A stretch of DNA of 64,000 nucleotides from Loxodes magnus (lineage: Eukaryota; Ciliophora; Karyorelictea; Loxodida; Loxodidae). Within the stretch, counting starts at the first letter, position 1; the number at the start of each line of letters is the position of its first letter. The DNA lies in the NCBI GenBank assembly GCA_946699065.1, contig CAMPDV010000017.1, positions 1,485,078 through 1,549,077 of the forward strand. Reading direction: 5' to 3'. The notes beneath the pieces were generated by a model. That model did no database searches and was not told the origin of the DNA. It was given only the letters and a program-made list of their open reading frames with translations. Shown piece after piece: positions 48,674 to 62,700 of this stretch. The position numbers and the translations under genes are program-made.

Positions 48674-50025
48674 ACTTAAAATGAAGAAGAGATATTTTCC
48701 CTAGGATGTGGTTTCTCGTTCTTAGGAGTTTTCTTAAAAAAATACTTTTAGTAAATTGCTTTTCTTTTTTCTCCATTTTAATTTTTATAACTTACTTTAA
48801 TAACTATTTAATTAAAATAACTTCACTTAATAATTTTACTGACTTAATTTAAAATTTCTATTTTATCTTAAAACAAGAAAATATATAAAACTAACATTAC
48901 AATGTACAAGCTTTTACAATTTTAATTATTTTATATCTTCTTACTTTTAAATAAAAAATAATTTATTATATCAAAAGTTTATAACGAAGAATTATATCCT
49001 TATTATAATAAATTTAATGTGCATTTATTAGTTACTACTTATTTGTGCTTTAAATCAAAGACTCTTAATAAGAAAATCTTATTTCTTTATAGAATCTTTA
49101 AATGATAAATAAAATATTACTATTTTTAAAAGCTACTGTTATTAATTATTGTATTTCACTTACATTTAGTTAAAATAATCAATTCTTTAAAGTTTTACTA
49201 ATTAAAAAATGAAATAAAATAAGTAGCCTATTAACTAGTTTTAATAGAGATAAAAAACATCAAATTATTTAAAACAAAAAGTATTTTTAGAATTTATAAG
49301 ATAAACTCTTTTAATCGTCCACTTTATTACTACTATTTCATTAAAACTTTTTACTTATAAAGGTCTCTCTTAAAATAATAAACTAATATAATTTATTACT
49401 TTTAATATTGATTCTAAGCAAAATATATAAATGTAATAAATAGAAGTAGTAGAAAGTAAATATTTAAAACTAAAATGGTTGATCACTAATTTTATCTTAC
49501 AATTATTAGTAATATTTAATTTTATTATTAAAATAAGCTTTAATATATTTAATTATATCTATTTAATACTTAAATTTTATCCTTTTAGCTTTATTAGTTA
49601 CTAATTTATATTTAATTTCTCTTTAATTAATAAAGATATTAGATTAGTTATAATTAATACATTTAGATAGCTTTCTCTTTTTATAGCAAACTAATATTAT
49701 ATTTATTATTTATGCTATTTTTGGAATTATCATTTCAAATTAATAATACCTAAATTATTTTACTTTATACTACACTTACTTCTTTTCTATTATTATATAC
49801 AAATAGAAATTATATTGTTATCACTATTAATACTCTCTTTCTTTCAATAAGTTGTTTGATATTAAGAAAAATTATAAGTTTTTAAGAAAGAAAGCATATT
49901 TTTAATATCTTCTATTACTATTTTCTGAATTAATAGAAAGAGTAAACTTAACATAATACGTTTCTTTGTAATAAGTATGGGATAATATAAGTATTAAATT
50001 AGCTAATATAAGTTATTTAAACTAA

Positions 50026-50702
50026 AATTAATATCATAAGAAATCCTAGTCTAGTTGGTTTTAGTCATAAAATTTAAAAAGAATACAGTCTTTAGTAGTA
50101 AGAGAGGATTTAAATAAACATAATAAAAGTGAGAAGCAAATTAAAACTACAAGATAAGAGTTTTAAATCTTAAATTGAAGTTTATTAATTAAAAGATTCA
50201 AGAATATCATTTGTAATCTAGAATGAAATAGCTTCTAAATTACAATTTTTTTCTGAATAAATTAAAAGAATCAATTGTAATGAAAAGATATGCTTGATAT
50301 TTAAAAAATATTTAAGGTTTTCAAGTAGTTACAGATTGGATATTGAGCGTGGTTTAACAAGTGTTTCTTAAGATAAAATAGAATAACAAAAGTTTTACAG
50401 AAGAATTAAATAATTATAGAATTCCGGTATTTATAAATGAATAAAAATCACTAAAATTTAATTAAACAAAGTCATAAATAAAAAAAATGTGAATAAATGA
50501 GAAATGTAGATGTCCAAAGTGGTTACAAAATTTCTACTTTGAACTTATAAATCTAAGATTTGTCCTTTTGAAAAAAAGAAAAAATATAAATCCTTCTAGA
50601 ACTATAGATATTCAATGACTTTTATAAAATCTAGATTGAAACATTAGAACTCAAAAATTTAAGGATAATATTTAGTTAATATATACATTTTGAAGAATGA
50701 TA
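50026..50702. other. AT-rich spacer between palindrome and satellite
   Basis: No coding frame or RNA supported. Confidence 0.4.
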
Positions 50703-53700
50703 ATTTCGGATTGGAATAAAAGTTTTTTTTAACAGGTTGTTTTTTGCTCAGAGATTTACACTGGATGTCTGGGTTGGATCGGAATAAATAATTTCGGATT
50801 GGAATAAAAGTTTTTTTTAACAGGTTGTTTTTTGCTCAGAGATTTACACTGGATGTCTGGGTTGGATCGGAATAAATAATTTCGGATTGGAATAAAAGTT
50901 TTTCTTAACAGGTTGTTTTTTGCTCAGAGATTTACACTGGATGTCTGGGTTGGATCGGACTAAATAATTTCGGATTGGAATAAAAGTTTTTCTTAACAGG
51001 TTGTTTTTTGCTCAGAGATTTACACTGGATGTCTGGGTTGGATAAGACTAAATAAATTCGGATTGGAATAAAAGTTTTTTTTAACAGGTTGTTTTTTGCT
51101 CAGAGATTTAAACTGGATGTCTTGTTGGATCGGAATAAATAATTTCGGATTGGAATAAAAGTTTTTTTTACAAGGTTGTTTTTTGCTCAGAGATTTAGAC
51201 TGGATGTCTGGGTTGGATCGGAATAAATAATTTCGGATTGGAATAAAAGTTTTTTTTACAAGGTTGTTTTTTGCTCAGAGATTTACACTGGATGTCTGGG
51301 TTGGATAAGACTAAATAATTTCGGATTGGAATAAAAGTTTTTTTTACAAGGTTGTTTTTTGCTCAGAGATTTAAACGGGAAGTCTGGGTTGGATCGGAAT
51401 AAATAATTTCGGATTGGAATAAAAGTTTTTTTTAACAGGTTGTTTTTTGCTCAGAGATTTAAACTGGATGTCTTGTTGGATCGGAATAAATAATTTTTGA
51501 TTGGAATAAAAGTTTTTTTTAACATGTTGTTTTTTGCTCAGAGATTTACACTGGATGTCTGGGTTGGATCGGAATAAATAATTTCGGATTGGAATAAAAG
51601 TTTTTTTTACAAGGTTGTTTTTTGCTCAGAGATTTACACTGGATGTCTGGGTTGGATAAGACTAAATAATTTCGGATTGGAATAAAAGTTTTTTTTACAA
51701 GGTTGTTTTTTGCTCAGAGATTTACACGGGATGTCTGGGTTGGATCGGACTAAATAATTTCGGATTGGAATAAAAGTTTTTTTTACAAGGTTGTTTTTTG
51801 CTCAGAGATTTAAACGGGATGTCTGGGTTGGATCGGAATAAATAATTTCGGATTGGAATAAAAGTTTTTTTTAACAGGTTGTTTTTTGCTCAGAGATTTA
51901 CACTGGATGTCTGGGTTGGATCGGAATAAATAATTTCGGATTGGAATAAAAGTTTTTTTTACAAGGTTGTTTTTTGCTTAGAGATTTACACTGGATGTCT
52001 GGGTTGGATCGGAATAAATAATTTCGGATTGGAATAAAAGTTTTTTTTAACAGGTTGTTTTTTGCTCAGAGATTTACACTGGATGTCTGGGTTGGATCGG
52101 AATAAATAATTTCGGATTGGAATAAAAGTTTTTTTTACAAGGTTGTTTTTTGCTCAGAGATTTAAACGGGATGTCTGGGTTGGATCGGAATAAATAATTT
52201 CGGATTGGAATAAAAGTTTTTTTTACAAGGTTGTTTTTTGCTTAGAGATTTACACTGGATGTCTGGGTTGGATCGGAATAAATAATTTCGGATTGGAATA
52301 AAAGTTTTTTTTAACAGGTTGTTTTTTGCTCAGAGATTTACACTGGATGTCTGGGTTGGATCGGAATAAATAATTTCGGATTGGAATAAAAGTTTTTTTT
52401 ACAAGGTTGTTTTTTGCTCAGAGATTTAAACGGGATGTCTGGGTTGGATCGGAATAAATAATTTCGGATTGGAATAAAAGTTTTTTTTAACAGGTTGTTT
52501 TTTGCTCAGAGATTTACACTGGATGTCTGGGTTGGATCGGAATAAATAATTTCGGATTGGAATAAAAGTTTTTTTTACAAGGTTGTTTTTTGCTCAGAGA
52601 TTTACACTGGATGTCTGGGTTGGATAAGACTAAATAATTTCGGATTGGAATAAAAGTTTTTTTTACAAGGTTGTTTTTTGCTCAGAGATTTACACGGGAT
52701 GTCTGGGTTGGATCGGACTAAATAATTTCGGATTGGAATAAAAGTTTTTTTTACAAGGTTGTTTTTTGCTCAGAGATTTAAACGGGATGTCTGGGTTGGA
52801 TCGGAATAAATAATTTCGGATTGGAATAAAAGTTTTTTTTACAAGGTTGTTTTTTGCTCAGAGATTTAAACGGGATGTCTGGGTTGGATCGGAATAAATA
52901 ATTTCGGATTGGAATAAAAGTTTTTTTTAACAGGTTGTTTTTTGCTCAGAGATTTACACTGGATGTCTGGGTTGGATCGGAATAAATAATTTCGGATTGG
53001 AATAAAAGTTTTTTTTACAAGGTTGTTTTTTGCTCAGAGATTTACACTGGATGTCTGGGTTGGATAAGACTAAATAATTTCGGATTGGAATAAAAGTTTT
53101 TTTTACAAGGTTGTTTTTTGCTCAGAGATTTACACGGGATGTCTGGGTTGGATCGGACTAAATAATTTCGGATTGGAATAAAAGTTTTTTTTACAAGGTT
53201 GTTTTTTGCTCAGAGATTTAAACGGGATGTCTGGGTTGGATCGGAATAAATAATTTCGGATTGGAATAAAAGTTTTTTTTAACAGGTTGTTTTTTGCTCA
53301 GAGATTTACACTGGATGTCTGGGTTGGATCGGAATAAATAATTTCGGATTGGAATAAAAGTTTTTTTTACAAGGTTGTTTTTTGCTTAGAGATTTACACT
53401 GGATGTCTGGGTTGGATCGGAATAAATAATTTCGGATTGGAATAAAAGTTTTTTTTAACAGGTTGTTTTTTGCTCAGAGATTTACACTGGATGTCTGGGT
53501 TGGATCGGAATAAATAATTTCGGATTGGAATAAAAGTTTTTTTTACAAGGTTGTTTTTTGCTCAGAGATTTAAACGGGATGTCTGGGTTGGATCGGAATA
53601 AATAATTTCGGATTGGAATAAAAGTTTTTTTTACAAGGTTGTTTTTTGCTTAGAGATTTACACTGGATGTCTGGGTTGGATAGGAATAAATAATTTCGGA

Positions 53701-56700
53701 TTGGAATAAAAGTTTTTTTTAACAGGTTGTTTTTTGCTCAGAGATTTACACTGGATGTCTGGGTTGGATCGGAATAAATAATTTCGGATTGGAATAAAAG
53801 TTTTTTTTACAAGGTTGTTTTTTGCTCAGAGATTTAAACGGGATGTCTGGGTTGGATCGGAATAAATAATTTCGGATTGGAATAAAAGTTTTTTTTAACA
53901 GGTTGTTTTTTGCTCAGAGATTTACACTGGATGTCTGGGTTGGATCGGAATAAATAATTTCGGATTGGAATAAAAGTTTTTTTTACAAGGTTGTTTTTTG
54001 CTCAGAGATTTACACGGGATGTCTGGGTTGGATCGGACTAAATAATTTCGGATTGGAATAAAAGTTTTTTTTACAAGGTTGTTTTTTGCTCAGAGATTTA
54101 CACTGGATGTCTGGGTTGGATCGGAATAAATAATTTCGGATTGGAATAAAAGTTTTTTTTACAAGGTTGTTTTTTGCTCAGAGATTTACACGGGATGTCT
54201 GGGTTGGATCGGAATAAATAATTTCGGATTGGAATAAAAGTTTTTTTTACAAGGTTGTTTTTTGCTCAGAGATTTACACTGGATGTCTGGGTTGGATAAG
54301 ACTAAATAATTTCGGATTGGAATAAAAGTTTTTTTTACAAGGTTGTTTTTTGCTCAGAGATTTACACGGGATGTCTGGGTTGGATCGGACTAAATAATTT
54401 CGGATTGGAATAAAAGTTTTTTTTACAAGGTTGTTTTTTGCTCAGAGATTTACACTGGATGTCTGGGTTGGATCGGAATAAATAATTTCGGATTGGAATA
54501 AAAGTTTTTTTTACAAGGTTGTTTTTTGCTCAGAGATTTAACTGGATGTCTGGGTTGGATCGGAATAAATAATTTCGGATTGGAATAAAAGTTTTTTTTA
54601 CAAGGTTGTTTTTTGCTCAGAGATTTACACGGGATGTCTGGGTTGGATCGGAATAAATAATTTCGGATTGGAATAAAAGTTTTTTTTACAAGGTTGTTTT
54701 TTGCTCAGAGATTTACACTGGATGTCTGGGTTGGATCGGAATAAATAATTTCGGATTGGAATAAAAGTTTTTTTTAACAGGTTGTTTTTTGCTCAGAGAT
54801 TTACACTGGATGTCTGGGTTGGATCGGAATAAATAATTTCGGATTGGAATAAAAGTTTTTTTTACAAGGTTGTTTTTTGCTCAGAGATTTACACTGGATG
54901 TCTGGGTTGGATCGGAATAAATAATTTCGGATTGGAATAAAAGTTTTTTTTACAAGGTTGTTTTTTGCTCAGAGATTTAAACGGGATGTCTGGGTTGGAT
55001 CGGAATAAATAATTTCGGATTGGAATAAAAGTTTTTTTTACAAGGTTGTTTTTTGCTCAGAGATTTACACTGGATGTCTGGGTTGGATCGGAATAAATAA
55101 TTTCGGATTGGAATAAAAGTTTTTTTTACAAGGTTGTTTTTTGCTCAGAGATTTACACTGGATGTCTGGGTTGGATCGGAATAAATAATTTCGGATTGGA
55201 ATAAAAGTTTTTTTTTACAAGGTTGTTTTTTGCTCAGAGATTTACACTGGATGTCTGGGTTGGATCGGAATAAATAATTTCGGATTGGAATAAAAGTTTT
55301 TTTTTACAAGGTTGTTTTTTGCTCAGAGATTTACACTGGATGTCTGGGTTGGATCGGAATAAATAATTTCGGATTGGAATAAAAGTTTTTTTTACAAGGT
55401 TGTTTTTTGCTCAGAGATTTACACTGGATGTCTGGGTTGGATCGGAATAAATAATTTCGGATTGGAATAAAAGTTTTTTTTACAAGGTTGTTTTTTGCTC
55501 AGAGATTTACACTGGATGTCTGGGTTGGATCGGAATAAATAATTTCGGATTGGAATAAAAGTTTTTTTTACAAGGTTGTTTTTTGCTCAGAGATTTACAC
55601 TGGATGTCTGGGTTGGATCGGACTAAATAATTTCGGATTGGAATAAAAGTTTTTTTTACAAGGTTGTTTTTTGCTCAGAGATTTACACGGGATGTCTGGG
55701 TTGGATCGGAATAAATAATTTCGGATTGGAATAAAAGTTTTTTTTACAAGGTTGTTTTTTGCTCAGAGATTTACACTGGATGTCTGGGTTGGATCGGAAT
55801 AAATAATTTCGGATTGGAATAAAAGTTTTTTTTACAAGGTTGTTTTTTGCTCAGAGATTTACACTGGATGTCTGGGTTGGATCGGACTAAATAATTTCGG
55901 ATTGGAATAAAAGTTTTTTTTACAAGGTTGTTTTTTGCTCAGAGATTTACACTGGATGTCTGGGTTGGATCGGAATAAATAATTTCGGATTGGAATAAAA
56001 GTTTTTTTTACAAGGTTGTTTTTTGCTCAGAGATTTACACTGGATGTCTGGGTTGGATCGGACTAAATAATTTCGGATTGGAATAAAAGTTTTTTTTACA
56101 AGGTTGTTTTTTGCTCAGAGATTTACACGGGATGTCTGGGTTGGATCGGAATAAATAATTTCGGATTGGAATAAAAGTTTTTTTTACAAGGTTGTTTTTT
56201 GCTCAGAGATTTACACTGGATGTCTGGGTTGGATAAGACTAAATAATTTCGGATTGGAATAAAAGTTTTTTTTACAAGGTTGTTTTTTGCTCAGAGATTT
56301 ACACGGGATGTCTGGGTTGGATCGGAATAAATAATTTCGGATTGGAATAAAAGTTTTTTTTACAAGGTTGTTTTTTGCTCAGAGATTTACACTGGATGTC
56401 TGGGTTGGATCGGAATAAATAATTTCGGATTGGAATAAAAGTTTTTTTTAACAGGTTGTTTTTTGCTCAGAGATTTACACTGGATGTCTGGGTTGGATCG
56501 GAATAAATAATTTCGGATTGGAATAAAAGTTTTTTTTACAAGGTTGTTTTTTGCTCAGAGATTTACACGGGATGTCTGGGTTGGATCGGACTAAATAATT
56601 TCGGATTGGAATAAAAGTTTTTTTTACAGGTTGTTTTTTGCTCAGAGATTTACACTGGATGATTTACACTGGATGTCTGGGTTGGATCGGACTAAATAAT

Positions 56701-59700
56701 TTCGGATTGGAATAAAAGTTTTTTTTAACAGGTTGTTTTTTGCTCAGAGATTTACACTGGATGTCTGGGTTGGATCGGAATAAATAATTTCGGATTGGAA
56801 TAAAAGTTTTTTTTACAAGGTTGTTTTTTGCTCAGAGATTTACACTGGATGTCTGGGTTGGATCGGAATAAATAATTTCGGATTGGAATAAAAGTTTTTT
56901 TTACAAGGTTGTTTTTTGCTCAGAGATTTACACTGGATGTCTGGGTTGGATCGGAATAAATAATTTCGGATTGGAATAAAAGTTTTTTTTACAAGGTTGT
57001 TTTTTGCTCAGAGATTTACACTGGATGTCTGGGTTGGATCGGAATAAATAATTTCGGATTGGAATAAAAGTTTTTTTTACAAGGTTGTTTTTTGCTCAGA
57101 GATTTACACGGGATGTCTGGGTTGGATCGGAATAAATAATTTCGGATTGGAATAAAAGTTTTTTTTACAAGGTTGTTTTTTGCTCAGAGATTTACACGGG
57201 ATGTCTGGGTTGGATCGGAATAAATAATTTCGGATTGGAATAAAAGTTTTTTTTAACAGGTTGTTTTTTGCTCAGAGATTTACACTGGATGTCTGGGTTG
57301 GATCGGAATAAATAATTTCGGATTGGAATAAAAGTTTTTTTTACAAGGTTGTTTTTTGCTCAGAGATTTACACTGGATGTCTGGGTTGGATCGGACTAAA
57401 TAATTTCGGATTGGAATAAAAGTTTTTTTTACAAGGTTGTTTTTTGCTCAGAGATTTACACTGGATGTCTGGGTTGGATCGGAATAAATAATTTCGGATT
57501 GGAATAAAAGTTTTTTTTACAAGGTTGTTTTTTGCTCAGAGATTTACACTGGATGTCTGGGTTGGATCGGAATAAATAATTTCGGATTGGAATAAAAGTT
57601 TTTTTTAACAGGTTGTTTTTTGCTCAGAGATTTACACTGGATGTCTGGGTTGGATCGGACTAAATAATTTCGGATTGGAATAAAAGTTTTTTTTAACAGG
57701 TTGTTTTTTGCTCAGAGATTTACACTGGATGTCTGGGTTGGATCGGACTAAATAATTTCGGATTGGAATAAAAGTTTTTTTTAACAGGTTGTTTTTTGCT
57801 CAGAGATTTACACTGGATGTCTGGGTTGGATCGGAATAAATAATTTCGGATTGGAATAAAAGTTTTTTTTACAAGGTTGTTTTTTGCTCAGAGATTTACA
57901 CTGGATGTCTGGGTTGGATCGGAATAAATAATTTCGGATTGGAATAAAAGTTTTTTTTTACAAGGTTGTTTTTTGCTCAGAGATTTACACTGGATGTCTG
58001 GGTTGGATCGGAATAAATAATTTCGGATTGGAATAAAAGTTTTTTTTACAAGGTTGTTTTTTGCTCAGAGATTTACACTGGATGTCTGGGTTGGATCGGA
58101 ATAAATAATTTCGGATTGGAATAAAAGTTTTTTTTACACAGGTTGTTTTTTGCTCAGAGATTTACACTGGATGTCTGGGTTGGATCGGAATAAATAATTT
58201 CGGATTGGAATAAAAGTTTTTTTTACAAGGTTGTTTTTTGCTCAGAGATTTACACTGGATGTCTGGGTTGGATCGGAATAAATAATTTCGGATTGGAATA
58301 AAAGTTTTTTTTACAAGGTTGTTTTTTGCTCAGAGATTTACACTGGATGTCTGGGTTGGATCGGAATAAATAATTTCGGATTGGAATAAAAGTTTTTTTT
58401 ACAAGGTTGTTTTTTGCTCAGAGATTTACACTGGATGTCTGGGTTGGATCGGAATAAATAATTTCGGATTGGAATAAAAGTTTTTTTTAACAGGTTGTTT
58501 TTTGCTCAGAGATTTACACTGGATGTCTGGGTTGGATCGGAATAAATAATTTCGGATTGGAATAAAAGTTTTTTTTACAAGGTTGTTTTTTGCTCAGAGA
58601 TTTACACTGGATGTCTGGGTTGGATCGGAATAAATAATTTCGGATTGGAATAAAAGTTTTTTTTAACAGGTTGTTTTTTGCTCAGAGATTTACACTGGAT
58701 GTCTGGGTTGGATCGGAATAAATAATTTCGGATTGGAATAAAAGTTTTTTTTACAAGGTTGTTTTTTGCTCAGAGATTTACACTGGATGTCTGGGTTGGA
58801 TCGGAATAAATAATTTCGGATTGGAATAAAAGTTTTTTTTACAGGTTGTTTTTTGCTCAGAGATTTACACTGGATGTCTGGGTTGGATCGGAATAAATAA
58901 TTTCGGATTGGAATAAAAGTTTTTTTTACAAGGTTGTTTTTTGCTCAGAGATTTACACGGGATGTCTGGGTTGGATCGGAATAAATAATTTCGGATTGGA
59001 ATAAAAGTTTTTTTTACAAGGTTGTTTTTTGCTCAGAGATTTACACTGGATGTCTGGGTTGGATCGGAATAAATAATTTCGGATTGGAATAAAAGTTTTT
59101 TTTACGGATTGGAATAAAAGTTTTTTTTAAAAGTTTTTTTTAAAGGTTGTTTTTTGCTCAGAGATTTACACTGGATGTCTGGGTTGGATCGGAATAAATA
59201 ATTTCGGATTGGAATAAAAGTTTTTTTTACAAGGTTGTTTTTTGCTCAGAGATTTACACTGGATGTCTGGGTTGGATCGGAATAAATAATTTCGGATTGG
59301 AATAAAAGTTTTTTTTACAAGGTTGTTTTTTGCTCAGAGATTTACACTGGATGTCTGGGTTGGATCGGAATAAATAATTTCGGATTGGAATAAAAGTTTT
59401 TTTTACAAGGTTGTTTTTTGCTCAGAGATTTACACTGGATGTCTGGGTTGGATCGGAATAAATAATTTCGGATTGGAATAAAAGTTTTTTTTAACAGGTT
59501 GTTTTTTGCTCAGAGATTTACACTGGATGTCTGGGTTGGATCGGACTAAATAATTTCGGATTGGAATAAAAGTTTTTTTTAACAGGTTGTTTTTTGCTCA
59601 GAGATTTACACTGGATGTCTGGGTTGGATCGGAATAAATAATTTCGGATTGGAATAAAAGTTTTTTTTTACAAGGTTGTTTTTTGCTCAGAGATTTACAC

Positions 59701-62700
59701 TGGATGTCTGGGTTGGATCGGAATAAATAATTTCGGATTGGAATAAAAGTTTTTTTTACAAGGTTGTTTTTTGCTCAGAGATTTACACTGGATGTCTGGG
59801 TTGGATCGGAATAAATAATTTCGGATTGGAATAAAAGTTTTTTTTACAAGGTTGTTTTTTGCTCAGAGATTTACACTGGATGTCTGGGTTGGATCGGAAT
59901 AAATAATTTCGGATTGGAATAAAAGTTTTTTTTACAAGGTTGTTTTTTGCTCAGAGATTTACACTGGATGTCTGGGTTGGATCGGAATAAATAATTTCGG
60001 ATTGGAATAAAAGTTTTTTTTACAAGGTTGTTTTTTGCTCAGAGATTTACACTGGATGTCTGGGTTGGATCGGAATAAATAATTTCGGATTGGAATAAAA
60101 GTTTTTTTTACAAGGTTGTTTTTTGCTCAGAGATTTACACTGGATGTCTGGGTTGGATCGGAATAAATAATTTCGGATTGGAATAAAAGTTTTTTTTACA
60201 AGGTTGTTTTTTGCTCAGAGATTTACACTGGATGTCTGGGTTGGATCGGACTAAATAATTTCGGATTGGAATAAAAGTTTTTTTTAACAGGTTGTTTTTT
60301 GCTCAGAGATTTACACTGGATGTCTGGGTTGGATCGGACTAAATAATTTCGGATTGGAATAAAAGTTTTTTTTAACAGGTTGTTTTTTGCTCAGAGATTT
60401 ACACTGGATGTCTGGGTTGGATCGGAATAAATAATTTCGGATTGGAATAAAAGTTTTTTTTACAAGGTTGTTTTTTGCTCAGAGATTTACACTGGATGTC
60501 TGGGTTGGATCGGACTAAATAATTTCGGATTGGAATAAAAGTTTTTTTTAACAGGTTGTTTTTTGCTCAGAGATTTACACTGGATGTCTGGGTTGGATCG
60601 GAATAAATAATTTCGGATTGGAATAAAAGTTTTTTTTAACAAGGTTGTTTTTTGCTCAGAGATTTACACTGGATGTCTGGGTTGGATCGGAATAAATAAT
60701 TTCGGATTGGAATAAAAGTTTTTTTTACAAGGTTGTTTTTTGCTCAGAGATTTACACTGGATGTCTGGGTTGGATCGGACTAAATAATTTCGGATTGGAA
60801 TAAAAGTTTTTTTTAACAGGTTGTTTTTTGCTCAGAGATTTACACTGGATGTCTGGGTTGGATCGGACTAAATAATTTCGGATTGGAATAAAAGTTTTTT
60901 TTACAAGGTTGTTTTTTGCTCAGAGATTTACACTGGATGTCTGGGTTGGATCGGACTAAATAATTTCGGATTGGAATAAAAGTTTTTTTTAACAGGTTGT
61001 TTTTTGCTCAGAGATTTACACTGGATGTCTGGGTTGGATCGGACTAAATAATTTCGGATTGGAATAAAAGTTTTTTTTACAAGGTTGTTTTTTGCTCAGA
61101 GATTTACACTGGATGTCTGGGTTGGATCGGACTAAATAATTTCGGATTGGAATAAAAGTTTTTTTTACAAGGTTGTTTTTTGCTCAGAGATTTACACTGG
61201 ATGTCTGGGTTGGATCGGACTAAATAATTTCGGATTGGAATAAAAGTTTTTTTTAACAGGTTGTTTTTTGCTCAGAGATTTACACTGGATGTCTGGGTTG
61301 GATCGGACTAAATAATTTCGGATTGGAATAAAAGTTTTTTTTTACAGGTTGTTTTTTGCTCAGAGATTTACACTGGATGTCTGGGTTGGATCGGAATAAA
61401 TAATTTCGGATTGGAATAAAAGTCTGGTTGTTTTTTGCTCAGAGATTTACACTGGATGTCTGGGTTGGATCGGACTAAATAATTTCGGATTGGAATAAAA
61501 GTTTTTTTTACAAGGTTGTTTTTTGCTCAGAGATTTACACTGGATGTCTGGGTTGGATCGGACTAAATAATTTCGGATTGGAATAAAAGTTTTTTTTACA
61601 AGGTTGTTTTTTGCTCAGAGATTTACACTGGATGTCTGGGTTGGATCGGAATAAATAATTTCGGATTGGAATAAAAGTTTTTTTTACAAGGTTGTTTTTT
61701 GCTCAGAGATTTACACTGGATGTCTGGGTTGGATCGGACTAAATAATTTCGGATTGGAATAAAAGTTTTTTTTAACAGGTTGTTTTTTGCTCAGAGATTT
61801 ACACTGGATGTCTGGGTTGGATCGGAATAAATAATTTCGGATTGGAATAAAAGTTTTTTTAACAAGGTTGTTTTTTGCTCAGAGATTTACACTGGATGTC
61901 TGGGTTGGATCGGAATAAATAATTTCGGATTGGAATAAAAGTTTTTTTTACAGGTTGTTTTTTGCTCAGAGATTTACACTGGATGTCTGGGTTGGATCGG
62001 ACTAAATAATTTCGGATTGGAATAAAAGTTTTTTTTAACAGGTTGTTTTTTGCTCAGAGATTTACACTGGATGTCTGGGTTGGATCGGACTAAATAATTT
62101 CGGATTGGAATAAAAGTTTTTTTTTACAAGGTTGTTTTTTGCTCAGAGATTTACACTGGATGTCTGGGTTGGATCGGACTAAATAATTTCGGATTGGAAT
62201 AAAAGTTTTTTTTACAAGGTTGTTTTTTGCTCAGAGATTTACACTGGATGTCTGGGTTGGATCGGAATAAATAATTTCGGATTGGAATAAAAGTTTTTTT
62301 TAACAGGTTGTTTTTTGCTCAGAGATTTACACTGGATGTCTGGGTTGGATCGGAATAAATAATTTCGGATTGGAATAAAAGTTTTTTTTACAAGGTTGTT
62401 TTTTGCTCAGAGATTTACACTGGATGTCTGGGTTGGATCGGAATAAATAATTTCGGATTGGAATAAAAGTTTTTTTTACAAGGTTGTTTTTTGCTCAGAG
62501 ATTTACACTGGATGTCTGGGTTGGATCGGACTAAATAATTTCGGATTGGAATAAAAGTTTTTTTTACAAGGTTGTTTTTTGCTCAGAGATTTACACTGGA
62601 TGTCTGGGTTGGATCGGACTAAATAATTTCGGATTGGAATAAAAGTTTTTTTTACAAGGTTGTTTTTTGCTCAGAGATTTACACTGGATGTCTGGGTTGG

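Larger units (their letters stand above)
46350..50025 (-). repeat. Right arm of the large palindrome
   Basis: Reverse complement of about 37,265-40,545, collinear over its whole length, with high identity around and beyond the WD40 gene (47,700-50,000) and more divergence inward. Holds the intact copy of the small WD40 gene. The outer boundary is where the shared tagtttaaataacttatat ends at about 50,025. Confidence 0.85.
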
